A stretch of 14,730 bases of DNA from JADHUC01 sp964617665 (GTDB lineage Bacteria > Planctomycetota > Planctomycetia > Pirellulales > Pirellulaceae), in assembly GCA_964617665.1 (NCBI GenBank), contig CAZUAH010000339.1, positions 1 to 14,730 of the forward strand, read 5' to 3'. The position numbers were made by a program, and so were the translations under genes. Positions 14,708 through 14,730 of this stretch are shown here, piece after piece (positions within the stretch are counted from its first letter, which is position 1; the number at the start of each line of letters is the position of its first letter). Below the pieces are notes generated by a model. The model was given only the letters and a program-made list of their open reading frames with translations. It had not been told where the DNA came from and made no database searches.

Positions 14708-14730
14708 ACCAGCGACCTCTGCGTCCCGAA
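14689..14730 (-). tRNA. tRNA-Pro(CGG), 3' part only
   Basis: The minus strand reads, from the right edge, anticodon loop TTCGGGA (anticodon CGG), stem CGCAG, variable loop AGGTC, T-arm GCTGG-TTCAAAT-CCAGT (one G-T pair), acceptor strand CGCCCCG and discriminator A at 14689. CCA is not encoded. The 5' half lies beyond the window, so folding of the whole molecule cannot be checked. The adjacent recombinase gene makes this tRNA the likely integration site. Confidence 0.88.

Overview
The window looks like an accessory region of a bacterial chromosome, most likely a planctomycete or a relative. This is inferred from the moderately GC-rich DNA, the types of hypothetical protein, a bacterial serpin and the recombinase type. 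No rRNA or other taxonomic marker is present, so the assignment is tentative. All functional names come from motif recognition by eye, without database searches.

Left part (1-8050). A large minus-strand gene starts at 1902 and runs off the left edge. It encodes a RecB/Cas4-like nuclease of the TM0106 type joined to a DEDD-type RNase H-like exonuclease domain, followed by a zinc-ribbon and helix-turn-helix part that resembles the front of an IS66-like transposase. Across a 452-bp divergent gap, a plus-strand series of genes follows: an acidic hypothetical protein, a Mth938-domain protein, a small hypothetical protein with an in-frame stop, a nitroreductase, a secreted SGNH hydrolase, a class I SAM methyltransferase, 3-methyladenine DNA glycosylase I (tag) and a small lipoprotein. 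Spacing is tight from the nitroreductase to tag. The series ends in a serpin that breaks off after about 222 residues. It is joined tail-to-tail, at about position 7630, to a broken minus-strand gene of the phage Gp37/Gp68 (DUF5131) family.

Middle part (8050-11450). A long inverted repeat and a 128-residue minus-strand hypothetical gene come first. Next is about 1 kb of non-coding DNA built from a dozen copies of a 13-bp motif (consensus CTCGGAGGTGTCC), spaced mostly 64-81 bp apart and organised as a three-unit higher-order repeat of about 210-240 bp. Beyond this lies a Dam-type adenine methyltransferase with an N-terminal XRE-like helix-turn-helix, followed by a 656-bp gene-free stretch rich in dyads and GATC sites.

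Right part (11450-14730). A 70-residue protein gene overlaps by 4 bp the first of two tandem, clearly paralogous large serine recombinases. A compound inverted repeat separates the two and abuts the start codon of the second. The second recombinase's coding sequence reads through a terminator-like hairpin and stops inside the 3' end of a minus-strand tRNA-Pro(CGG) gene. This is the layout expected for one end of an integrative element inserted at a tRNA gene, with the paired recombinases as the likely integration/excision machinery and the methyltransferase as probable cargo or regulator.
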